From positions 1 through 5,206 of the forward strand of contig JAILNT010000432.1 of NCBI GenBank assembly GCA_024691265.1: 5,206 bases of DNA, written 5' to 3'. Under the pieces are notes generated by a model, which worked only from the letters and a program-made list of their open reading frames with translations, made no database searches and was not told where the DNA came from. Origin of the DNA: Treponema sp. GTDB lineage: Bacteria > Spirochaetota > Spirochaetia > Treponematales > Treponemataceae. Below are positions 1 to 5,206 of this stretch, piece by piece (position 1 is the stretch's first letter; each line of letters opens with the position of its first letter). A program made the position numbers and the translations under genes.

Positions 1-153
1 GTTGTTATAATAAAAATTTTCATGAGAAAGAACTTTAGCATTTATTAATTATCTATATCAATACTTAATTATTAAAACAAATGCACAAATATAACAAATA
101 TATATGAAAAATAAAATTAGATACACTTGACTTTTTATATTTGCTCAACAATA
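1..153. other. AT-rich non-coding leader region
   Basis: This stretch is very AT-rich and has no convincing reading frame on either strand. It holds a perfect TATAAT at 6-11 whose -35 box would lie outside the window, and a weak interrupted dyad (GCATTT at 38-43, AAATGC at 79-84, with AT-rich sequence between). In DNA this AT-rich both could be chance. It most likely carries the upstream control region of the slyX-rlu-lipoprotein group. Confidence 0.5.
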
Positions 154-155
154 AT
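127..155 (+). promoter_or_regulatory. Candidate sigma-70-type promoter for slyX
   Basis: TTGACT at 127-132 matches the -35 consensus at 5 of 6 positions. A 17-base spacer follows, then AATAAT at 150-155, which matches TATAAT at 5 of 6. Transcription would start near 161-163, on top of the ATG at 163, and the -10 box overlaps the ATG at 154. If the promoter is real, the slyX start is 163 and the mRNA is leaderless. AT-rich sequence yields chance matches, so this is a moderate call. Confidence 0.4.
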
Positions 156-372
156 GGCGGTCATGGACTCAGATTCAGAGAACAGATTTATTGCAGTAGA
201 AACAAAACTTGCTTATCTTGAAGATTTTGTTGAAAAACTGCAAGAAGTAGCTGTAGAACAGGGGAAAGAAATAGAGAGGCTAAGAGACGAAAATAAATTA
301 CTCTCAAGCAGATTTAGAGAACTGCAGGACAGTCTTGAGGATATCCCTAATAGAAAGCCTCCTCACTATTAA
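154..372 (+). CDS. slyX: SlyX family protein
   Basis: This encodes a small acidic protein of 72 residues from the ATG at 154, or 69 from the ATG at 163. Family size is about 72. Residues 11-62 form one heptad-rich helix (ETKLAYLEDFVEKLQ, then EIERLRDENKLL), expected to make a coiled coil. The protein ends in PPHY, the hallmark C-terminus of SlyX proteins. SlyX has no established biochemical role; it was named from proximity to slyD in E. coli. The protein has no signal peptide or membrane segment, so it should be cytoplasmic. The start is uncertain: neither ATG has a Shine-Dalgarno sequence, a TTG at 127 is also in frame, and a promoter-like pair of hexamers favours 163. The pseudouridine synthase gene begins 42 bases downstream with no visible terminator between, so the two may share a transcript. 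Confidence 0.82.
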   Translation: MAVMDSDSENRFIAVETKLAYLEDFVEKLQEVAVEQGKEIERLRDENKLLSSRFRELQDSLEDIPNRKPPHY

Positions 373-414
373 TCTTAATTTCCAATAATTTTTAGACAGA
401 ACAACACTAAACAA

Positions 415-1419
415 ATGAAACAACAGACAACTAAAACAATTCACAATGTGAAGCCTAGTACATTAGAAAAGAGGGCTCACAAGGCTGATTATGGTAAAGA
501 ACAGATAAAGATACTTTACCAAGACCAGGATTTAATGGTTATCAATAAACCATCAGGACTTCTAACAGTTCCTTACCCAGGAAGCAAATCTCGTACAGTC
601 CTTTCTGTAATTGAAAATATTATGAGAAAAGATGGATCTTATTCTTCAAAGCACAGACCTTTTGTGGTACATAGACTTGATAGAGACACAAGCGGAGTCA
701 TGATGCTAGCATTAAATGAAAAAGCACAAAAGCTTATAATGGCTAGCTGGCAGCAAATGGTAACAGAAAGACTTTATCATGCTGTAGCAGAAAATCCTAA
801 AAACAAAGACAGATATCTTGAAAGCAAAGGGCTTATTGATGCACCATTAGCATATAATGCTCATAACATAGGTTTTGTACTGAAAGAAGGAGATAAGCCT
901 TCTACACAAAGAAAGTTCAGAAATGACGGACAGGAAAAATCTATATATGAACGCAATCTTGAAGGATATGGAAGTAATACACACTTCAAAACAGTTCCCG
1001 CAAGAACTCATTACAAGATAATCTTTCAGGGAGAAACTCATACTCTATTTGAATTGAGTCTTGATACCGGAAAGAAAAATCAAATCAGGGCACACCTTGC
1101 TTCAAAAGGTTATCCTCTAGCAGGAGACGAGAATTACAGGGCAAAAACAGACCCTTTCCATAGACTTGCACTACATGCAAGAACATTGGAATTTATACAC
1201 CCTTTTACAAATGAAAAAATGCGATTTGAAGTGCCAGAAAGTGAAAGCTGGTTAAAATATGTACAAAGGGGAGATAAAAATCCAAAGACCCCTGTATGGA
1301 ATCAGAAAGCTGAAAAAGAAGCCAAAAAAGTTTCTGTTGAAAGCTTAAATAAGCATATTCCAAGGAAAGCACTTGTCCATATGGATTTTATGGAAAGAAT
1401 GAAATTAAAGTCTAAATAA
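415..1419 (+). CDS. RluA/RluD-family RNA pseudouridine synthase
   Basis: This 334-residue enzyme should convert specific uridines in rRNA or tRNA to pseudouridine in the cytoplasm. Motifs appear in family order: LMVINKPSGLLTVP at about 40-53, the catalytic motif HRLDRDTSG at 86-94 with the nucleophilic Asp at 89, and GKKNQIRAHLASKGYPLAGDENY at 219-241, then LHA at 252-254. The third motif differs from the common GRTHQIR: K, K and N replace R, T and H. There is no N-terminal S4 domain, only about 30 polar residues, as in RluA-like rather than RluD-like proteins. Two additions stand out: a charged stretch at about 158-196 between the core motifs, and a basic C-terminal tail of about 50 residues (285-334). 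The target RNA and position cannot be read from sequence. The ATG at 415 lacks a clear Shine-Dalgarno. The lipoprotein gene starts 16 bases after the stop. Confidence 0.9.
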   Translation: MKQQTTKTIHNVKPSTLEKRAHKADYGKEQIKILYQDQDLMVINKPSGLLTVPYPGSKSRTVLSVIENIMRKDGSYSSKHRPFVVHRLDRDTSGVMMLALNEKAQKLIMASWQQMVTERLYHAVAENPKNKDRYLESKGLIDAPLAYNAHNIGFVLKEGDKPSTQRKFRNDGQEKSIYERNLEGYGSNTHFKTVPARTHYKIIFQGETHTLFELSLDTGKKNQIRAHLASKGYPLAGDENYRAKTDPFHRLALHARTLEFIHPFTNEKMRFEVPESESWLKYVQRGDKNPKTPVWNQKAEKEAKKVSVESLNKHIPRKALVHMDFMERMKLKSK

Positions 1420-1424
1420 TTTAT

Positions 1425-1429
1425 AGGAG
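1425..1429 (+). promoter_or_regulatory. Ribosome binding site that fixes the lipoprotein start
   Basis: AGGAG lies six bases before the ATG at 1436, an ideal spacing. It rules out the in-frame TTG at 1430, which would sit directly against it. It is the only strong Shine-Dalgarno sequence in front of any gene in the window. Confidence 0.85.
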
Positions 1430-1435
1430 TTGTAC

Positions 1436-3076
1436 ATGAGAAATAAAATCTTTAGGAAAGCAATAATAATATTACTATTCCCCATTTTTTTCTCATGCAC
1501 AAAAAATAACAATTCAGTATCAAAAGATTCAAAAAATCTTACTGCCCTATTTGTATATAAGTATCAGAAAATTGATATAAACAAATTTGTATGGCTAAAC
1601 AATCTTGCTTCTAAACATAATTTAAATATAAATTGGATTTGCAAAAGTGAAGAAGAATGGAATAGGGAAAAGAATTATTACTTTCTCAACAAAAATATTC
1701 CAGACATACTTATAAACGCAACAACAGCAAACGACTATTATTTATATCCCAACCTTTTTACAGATTTCAACAAAATTATAGGAGACATAACACCTAATAT
1801 AATTGCAATGTTCTCAAAATCTGTAGAATTAAGAATGGCAGCAAGTAATTATGATGGAGCAATATATGCACTTCCTTCCTTCATTCCATTTGAACCACAA
1901 TTTTCAAGCGTTATTTTTATAAATCAGCAATGGCTAAAAAAATTAAAACTCACAATCCCTGAAAGTCTTGAAGACATGACAAAAGTTCTAAAAACTTTTA
2001 AGGAACTTGATGCTAACAAAAACGGGGTCTCAGAAGACGAAATACCTTTAGATTTTACCGGTTGGTCAGGAAACACATATTCAGCTTTAATGCTATTAGG
2101 AAGTTTTGGTATACAATTAACTAATGGCGGAAAAAATGGCTATTTTCTTGAAAATGACCTCGTAAAGAATTATTACATAGACGAAAGATATAAAAAACTT
2201 TTAACATATCTTACACAATGGTATAAAGAAGGCTATTTCAAAGAAACTTCTCTTTATGAAGTTCCTTATAGCTCATATACAAGACGCAGTCATTCAGCAG
2301 AAAATGGACTTGCAACAGTAGGAATTGCATTTGGAAAAGAAGAAACAGAACAATTTGGACAAGATTTAGCCTCTCAATACATCTCTATTCTTCCTCCAAT
2401 TGAAAAAGACGCAGAAAACAGCTATAAGAGAACATGGAGCTATGATTATACAAGCCAAAATATAAAAACCGATAGAATTGCATTAAGCAGTAAATGCAAA
2501 CAAAATAAAAATGCTATAGCTTTTATAGACTCCCTTTATAATATAGACAGCAGCATTCAATCTTACTTTGGAGGAATTGCCGACGGTTTTGTTGAAAAAG
2601 TAGATATAAACGTGAAAGCGTCAGACATAGAAAAGCAAGAAAAAAATAATTACTTGTATAAAATTGTCTCAGATAAAAATAAGACACTTCCAATAGATAT
2701 AAGAAGGGATAATGCATTTTGTGAATTAGGTGTTTCATATATTCCAAAAGATACCATAATTGCATTACCTTATGATTTTACTTATGCACAATTAGAAAGA
2801 AAAAACTATCAAAAACTCACACCTAAAAAAGGAAGCTATTATCCAGAAATCTATATAAAATATTCATCAAGCCAGACGAAAACCTTGAATGATATAGAAA
2901 AAAACATAAATACAATAGCAGAAAATGCAAGGCTAAGATGGATAAAGGGAGAAGGTAATATAGAGGAAGAATGGGAACAATATGTAAACGATATTGTACA
3001 AGCCGGTTTATATGATGCAATAAAAATCAGGCAGACAGCATTCAACAAATGCATAAAAGAGCAGAGATTAAATTAG
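1436..3076 (+). CDS. Extracellular solute-binding lipoprotein (sugar ABC type, LplA-like)
   Basis: This 546-residue protein should be a membrane-anchored binding protein for an ABC importer, probably for sugars or oligosaccharides. The N-terminus has basic residues, a hydrophobic run (AIIILLFPIFF) and a lipobox FFSC with Cys21 as the lipidated residue, a loose spirochaete-style box. The body has landmarks of large family-1 binding proteins: DGAIYALPS at about 140-148, VIFINQQWLKKLKLTIPESLE at about 159-180, and DANKNGVSEDEIPL at 192-205. This last is an EF-hand-like calcium loop (D-x-N-x-N-G) seen in many members. The C-terminal helix with RWIKGEGNIEEEWEQYV at about 500-516 is also typical. 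The length, over 500, fits the LplA-like subgroup. No permease or ATPase is adjacent; the partners may be elsewhere, or the protein may act as a sensor. The gene looks more AT-rich than its neighbours. Its stop overlaps the convergent gene's stop. Confidence 0.88.
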   Translation: MRNKIFRKAIIILLFPIFFSCTKNNNSVSKDSKNLTALFVYKYQKIDINKFVWLNNLASKHNLNINWICKSEEEWNREKNYYFLNKNIPDILINATTANDYYLYPNLFTDFNKIIGDITPNIIAMFSKSVELRMAASNYDGAIYALPSFIPFEPQFSSVIFINQQWLKKLKLTIPESLEDMTKVLKTFKELDANKNGVSEDEIPLDFTGWSGNTYSALMLLGSFGIQLTNGGKNGYFLENDLVKNYYIDERYKKLLTYLTQWYKEGYFKETSLYEVPYSSYTRRSHSAENGLATVGIAFGKEETEQFGQDLASQYISILPPIEKDAENSYKRTWSYDYTSQNIKTDRIALSSKCKQNKNAIAFIDSLYNIDSSIQSYFGGIADGFVEKVDINVKASDIEKQEKNNYLYKIVSDKNKTLPIDIRRDNAFCELGVSYIPKDTIIALPYDFTYAQLERKNYQKLTPKKGSYYPEIYIKYSSSQTKTLNDIEKNINTIAENARLRWIKGEGNIEEEWEQYVNDIVQAGLYDAIKIRQTAFNKCIKEQRLN

Positions 3077-3399
3077 GAATCTTCTAAAAGAATTGTTCCT
3101 TCTTGAGCTGGAATTCTATGACAGATAGAATTTCCATTATCATCTTCAAATTCCATTAGTGTAATAACCTGTAAAAAAATTACACTAGAATTAGAATCGA
3201 TAATAGAAAGCTCACTTGCAGCTAAAGGCGTATTCCACTTTATTTTATTGTACTCTCTCCACAAATCATCTTTAGAATAATTGCCAATCTCAAATTTTTT
3301 TCCACATGCAACTTCTATATAAGCAATAGGAGCTTCAAATTTTTTTGAAAAAGGCAAAGCAATATCATATATTTTTTTGCAAATAGCATTTATATCCAT
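3073..3399 (-). CDS. Hypothetical protein, 108 residues
   Basis: I do not recognise this family. The frame fills the gap between the lipoprotein gene and dnaX and reads like real protein: mixed alpha/beta, soluble, with no signal peptide or membrane helix. It begins MDINAICKKIYDIALPFSKKF, has an aromatic and charged middle (DDLWREYNKIKWN, about 44-56), and a hydrophobic strand SSVIFLQVITLMEFEDDNG at about 71-89, ending IPAQEGTILLEDS. There are three Cys, with no metal-site spacing. The gene runs opposite to its neighbours and is divergent from dnaX. The ATG at 3399 has no Shine-Dalgarno at normal distance; an AGG lies just beyond a small AT-rich hairpin that abuts the ATG. It is probably a genuine lineage-specific gene, but this rests only on frame length, composition and tight fit. 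Confidence 0.68.
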   Translation of the reverse strand: MDINAICKKIYDIALPFSKKFEAPIAYIEVACGKKFEIGNYSKDDLWREYNKIKWNTPLAASELSIIDSNSSVIFLQVITLMEFEDDNGNSICHRIPAQEGTILLEDS

Positions 3400-3422
3400 A
3401 AATCTAATTATATTTTAGATTT
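3400..3422 (-). promoter_or_regulatory. AT-rich hairpin abutting the start codon of the minus-strand gene
   Basis: AAATCTAA (3400-3407) and TTAGATTT (3415-3422) form a perfect 8-bp stem with a 7-base loop directly before the ATG at 3399. On the minus strand, AGG (3425-3423) sits on the far side of the stem, so folding would bring it next to the start codon. The stem has a single G-C pair and would be weak, so a regulatory role is speculative. Confidence 0.35.
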
Positions 3423-3437
3423 CCTAAAATACAAGTT

Positions 3438-3443
3438 ATTATA
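3438..3443 (-). promoter_or_regulatory. Candidate -10 box for the minus-strand gene
   Basis: The minus strand reads TATAAT here, a perfect -10 hexamer. Transcription would begin near 3432, giving a leader of about 30 bases that contains the hairpin at 3400-3422. No good -35 box lies 16-18 bases upstream, so support is partial. Confidence 0.3.
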
Positions 3444-3464
3444 TTTTTTTAGAATGATATGCAC

Positions 3465-3493
3465 TTGTTAAACAAAAATAATTCGGCTATTGT
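3465..3493 (+). promoter_or_regulatory. Candidate promoter for dnaX
   Basis: TTGTTA (3465-3470) and TATTGT (3488-3493) each match the consensus at 4 of 6 positions, with a 17-base spacer. Transcription would start near 3500, so the ATG at 3501 would be at or almost at the 5' end of the mRNA. This agrees with the absence of any Shine-Dalgarno sequence before dnaX. The individual boxes are weak. Confidence 0.32.
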
Positions 3494-3500
3494 GTAAACC

Positions 3501-5120
3501 ATGGCTTATGAAGTAACAGCAACACGCAGACGTCCACAAAGATTTGATGATTTAATTGGACAAGAGTTTGTTGCAAACACCTTAAAGAATTCAATAAAAT
3601 CGGGAAAAATTGCACATGCATATCTTTTTTCAGGTCCAAGAGGTTGTGGAAAAACATCTTCAGCCCGTATTCTTGCAAAATCCCTGAACTGTGAAAAAGG
3701 TCCTACAGAAACACCTTGCGGCGAATGTGATGCATGTAGAGAAATAGCAAAAGGAACTTCTCTTGACGTTATAGAAATAGATGGAGCTTCAAACACAAGT
3801 GTAAACGATATAAGACAAATAAAAGACGAAGTACTCTTTCCACCTAACAAATGTAAATATAAAATATACATAATAGATGAAGTTCACATGCTCACAACAA
3901 ATGCCTTTAATGCTTTATTAAAGACAATAGAAGAGCCTCCTTCTTATGTAATTTTTATCTTTGCAACAACAGAATTACAGAAAGTTCCAGCAACAATAAA
4001 AAGCCGCTGTCAGCAATATAACTTTCATCTCGTAGCTATTGAAAAACTTAAAAATCTTCTTGCAGATGCAGCAAAAGAAATAGGAATACAGGCAGATGAT
4101 GAAGCACTTTACTGGATAGCAAGAGAATCAACGGGTTCTGTAAGAGATGCATACACTCTATTTGATCAGGTAGTTGCATTCAGTGACGGCAACATGACTT
4201 ACGACAAGATAAAAGACAAACTTGGTCTTATGGGCATTGACCAGCTCAATAATCTTTTCGAATCATGTATAGACGGTAATTCAGGAGAAACACTTACAAA
4301 ACTTGATAATATTCTGCAAAATGGAGTTTCCATAGAGCAATTAATCTCTACAAGTGCAGATTATGTAAGAAGCATGCTCCTTATAAAATCAGGTATAACA
4401 AAAGAAGCCTTAATAGGACAATCAGTTGAAAGATACTCTGAAAAAGTTTTGAACAGCTGGAATCAGATACACATAGAAAAGGCTTTATCACTATTCATGC
4501 AGCTTTACAGGGATATAAGATACTCTTTAAGTCCTCGTTATGACCTTGAACTTACATTCAGTAAACTTTGCTATCTAAAAGAAACTGTAAGTACAATAGA
4601 ATTAAAAGCTTCAATAGAAGCTGCAAGAAAGCTTTTGATGCAGGGAGCTGCTATTCCAAACAGTCCTCAAAATCAAAACATAGCTGCCACAAACAGACAG
4701 TTTTCATCATTAGAAAGCATAAAAGCTCATCTAATACAAAATGAAATAAAGCAGGACAAACAAGAAGTCCAGCATACAGTAGCTGTAAATAATAATGTAA
4801 TACCTTCTTTCGATAGCCTGAAAAAAGTAGAAGAAATAAGAGCTTCTGCAAATAAAATAGAAAGTTCAAATAATACTTTTAAAGAAAATATTGCAGTAGC
4901 AAAACAAGAATCTATTAGTCAAGAAAATGTAGTTCCCGTAGTTCCAACAGAAAAAACTCTTGATGAACTGCAGCATCTTGTTATAGATGAATTAAAAGTA
5001 ACAGAAGCAATGATGGCATCTGCTCTTATGGAAACAGAAAACTGGCAGAGAAAAGGTAATTGCATAACAGCAGAAACATCTAATACATATCATTTATTTC
5101 AGGTTTTTTTTCTATTTTAA
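3501..5120 (+). CDS. dnaX: DNA polymerase III subunit tau/gamma, C-terminus disrupted
   Basis: DnaX is the ATPase of the replicative clamp loader: it loads the beta clamp and, as tau, ties polymerase cores to the helicase. Visible motifs are Walker A GPRGCGKT (45-52), the zinc-site Cys at 64, 73, 76 and 79, Walker B IIDEVH (124-129), sensor 1 ATTE (155-158), the SRC arginine-finger motif (168-170, Arg169) and sensor 2 GSVRDA (212-217). Residues 230-370 fit the lid and oligomerisation domains; about 380-485 is a polar linker; a folded C-terminal region starts near 490. The start is certain because MAYEVTATRRRPQ is the family N-terminus. The final seven residues (FQVFFLF) are probably not native. 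From 5097 the sequence is the reverse complement of what should follow, and correcting it extends the protein past residue 568. The true 3' end lies outside the window. The gene has no Shine-Dalgarno. Confidence 0.93.
   Translation: MAYEVTATRRRPQRFDDLIGQEFVANTLKNSIKSGKIAHAYLFSGPRGCGKTSSARILAKSLNCEKGPTETPCGECDACREIAKGTSLDVIEIDGASNTSVNDIRQIKDEVLFPPNKCKYKIYIIDEVHMLTTNAFNALLKTIEEPPSYVIFIFATTELQKVPATIKSRCQQYNFHLVAIEKLKNLLADAAKEIGIQADDEALYWIARESTGSVRDAYTLFDQVVAFSDGNMTYDKIKDKLGLMGIDQLNNLFESCIDGNSGETLTKLDNILQNGVSIEQLISTSADYVRSMLLIKSGITKEALIGQSVERYSEKVLNSWNQIHIEKALSLFMQLYRDIRYSLSPRYDLELTFSKLCYLKETVSTIELKASIEAARKLLMQGAAIPNSPQNQNIAATNRQFSSLESIKAHLIQNEIKQDKQEVQHTVAVNNNVIPSFDSLKKVEEIRASANKIESSNNTFKENIAVAKQESISQENVVPVVPTEKTLDELQHLVIDELKVTEAMMASALMETENWQRKGNCITAETSNTYHLFQVFFLF
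5081..5102 (+). repeat. Left arm of a 22-bp inverted repeat within dnaX
   Basis: This arm pairs with 5185-5206 at 21 of 22 positions. The outer 16 bases (TAATACATATCATTTA) are perfect; the single mismatch is at 5097, followed by five more matches (TTCAG). It encodes NTYHLFQ in the dnaX frame. The match is far beyond chance for a 5-kb window. Confidence 0.9.
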
Positions 5121-5205
5121 AGCTTTCTTGTTTTCCTTCTATCTTGCTTATAAAAGCTGATATTTTAGGTTCAAGCTTTTGTAACTGAACTAAATGATAT
5201 GTATT
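5083..5205 (-). pseudogene. dnaX: Displaced dnaX C-terminal coding segment, inverted
   Basis: Read on the minus strand from 5205, this block gives 41 codons without a stop. It begins NTYHL, the same residues where the plus-strand dnaX frame is still intact, and continues VQLQKLEPKISAFISKIEGK, then QESFKIEKKPEINDMY. The helix-then-strand pattern (..LEPKISAFISKIEGK..FKI) resembles the C-terminal region of DnaX proteins, and the codon use matches the rest of dnaX. The block is therefore the natural continuation of dnaX lying in reverse orientation. It is not an independent gene: it has no start of its own, and on this strand it meets TAG at 5082-5080. That TAG includes a base from outside the inverted block, so it may not be the native stop. 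Confidence 0.8.
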
Positions 5206-5206
5206 A
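5185..5206 (-). repeat. Right arm of the inverted repeat, at the window edge
   Basis: This is the reverse complement of 5081-5102 with one mismatch. It ends on the last base of the window, so the match may extend further outside. An arm stopping exactly at a sequence end is typical of a contig broken at a repeat or fold-back, so its reality in the genome is in doubt. Confidence 0.85.

Noticed and set aside
38..84. GCATTT/AAATGC dyad upstream of slyX as an operator
   Set aside because: Only the outer six bases pair cleanly; the inner AT-rich matches are expected by chance here.
127..153. TTG at 127 as the slyX start
   Set aside because: It adds nine hydrophobic residues not seen in SlyX, has no Shine-Dalgarno, and lies in what looks like a -35 box.
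1430..1435. TTG at 1430 as the lipoprotein start
   Set aside because: It touches the AGGAG at 1425-1429; the ATG at 1436 has ideal spacing and gives a standard lipoprotein signal.
2523..3054. Several minus-strand open frames opposite the lipoprotein gene
   Set aside because: Their translations are rich in Leu, Phe, Tyr and Ser, as expected from the complement of an AT-rich gene, and they overlap each other.
3075..3100. Interrupted hairpin at the convergent stop codons (AGGAA/TTCCT outer stem, TTCT/AGAA inner stem) as a bidirectional terminator
   Set aside because: The stems are short and AT-rich with an internal loop, and neither strand has a T run after the stem.
3506..3871. Minus-strand open frame of 121 codons opposite dnaX
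   Set aside because: It overlaps the strongly conserved ATPase domain of dnaX and its translation has no recognisable features; it is a shadow frame.
5081..5206. Inverted repeat read as an insertion sequence end or integration site
   Set aside because: The enclosed 80 or so bases are dnaX coding sequence, with no transposase or target duplication.

Overview
The window is a low-GC bacterial chromosomal segment, most likely from a Treponema-like spirochaete. That assignment rests on three things: the DnaX N-terminus (MAYEVTATRRRPQ.F, a form I associate with Treponema), a large sugar-type binding lipoprotein with a loose spirochaetal lipobox, and AT-rich composition with A/T-ending codons. It is an inference from family recall; no search was run.

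Layout. Positions 1-153 are AT-rich non-coding DNA. Three plus-strand genes follow: a SlyX-family coiled-coil protein (154-372), an RluA/RluD-family RNA pseudouridine synthase (415-1419), and an extracellular solute-binding lipoprotein (1436-3076). The gaps are 42 and 16 bases, so they could be co-transcribed. A minus-strand gene for an unrecognised 108-residue protein (3073-3399) meets the lipoprotein gene tail to tail, with the stop codons overlapping by four bases. A 101-base divergent region (3400-3500) separates it from dnaX (3501 onward), which encodes the DNA polymerase III tau/gamma clamp-loader subunit. These are mostly housekeeping genes. The lipoprotein has no permease or ATPase beside it here.

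The most striking structure is at the right end. The dnaX frame is normal up to about residue 532 and then stops after seven odd residues. The last 126 bases (5081-5206) are bounded by inverted arms matching at 21 of 22 positions. If this block is read on the minus strand, the dnaX frame continues without a stop for 36 more residues that look like a real DnaX C-terminus. The block is therefore inverted relative to the gene. The window also ends exactly where an arm ends. This could be a fold-back or assembly artefact (my first choice), or a real small invertible segment that switches the DnaX C-terminus. Raw reads would decide.

Two genes (slyX and dnaX) have promoter-like hexamers placed so that transcription would begin at or within a base or two of the ATG, and neither has a Shine-Dalgarno sequence. 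Leaderless mRNAs are possible. The lipoprotein gene, in contrast, has a strong AGGAG. I saw no tRNA, rRNA, CRISPR array, transposase or defence system.
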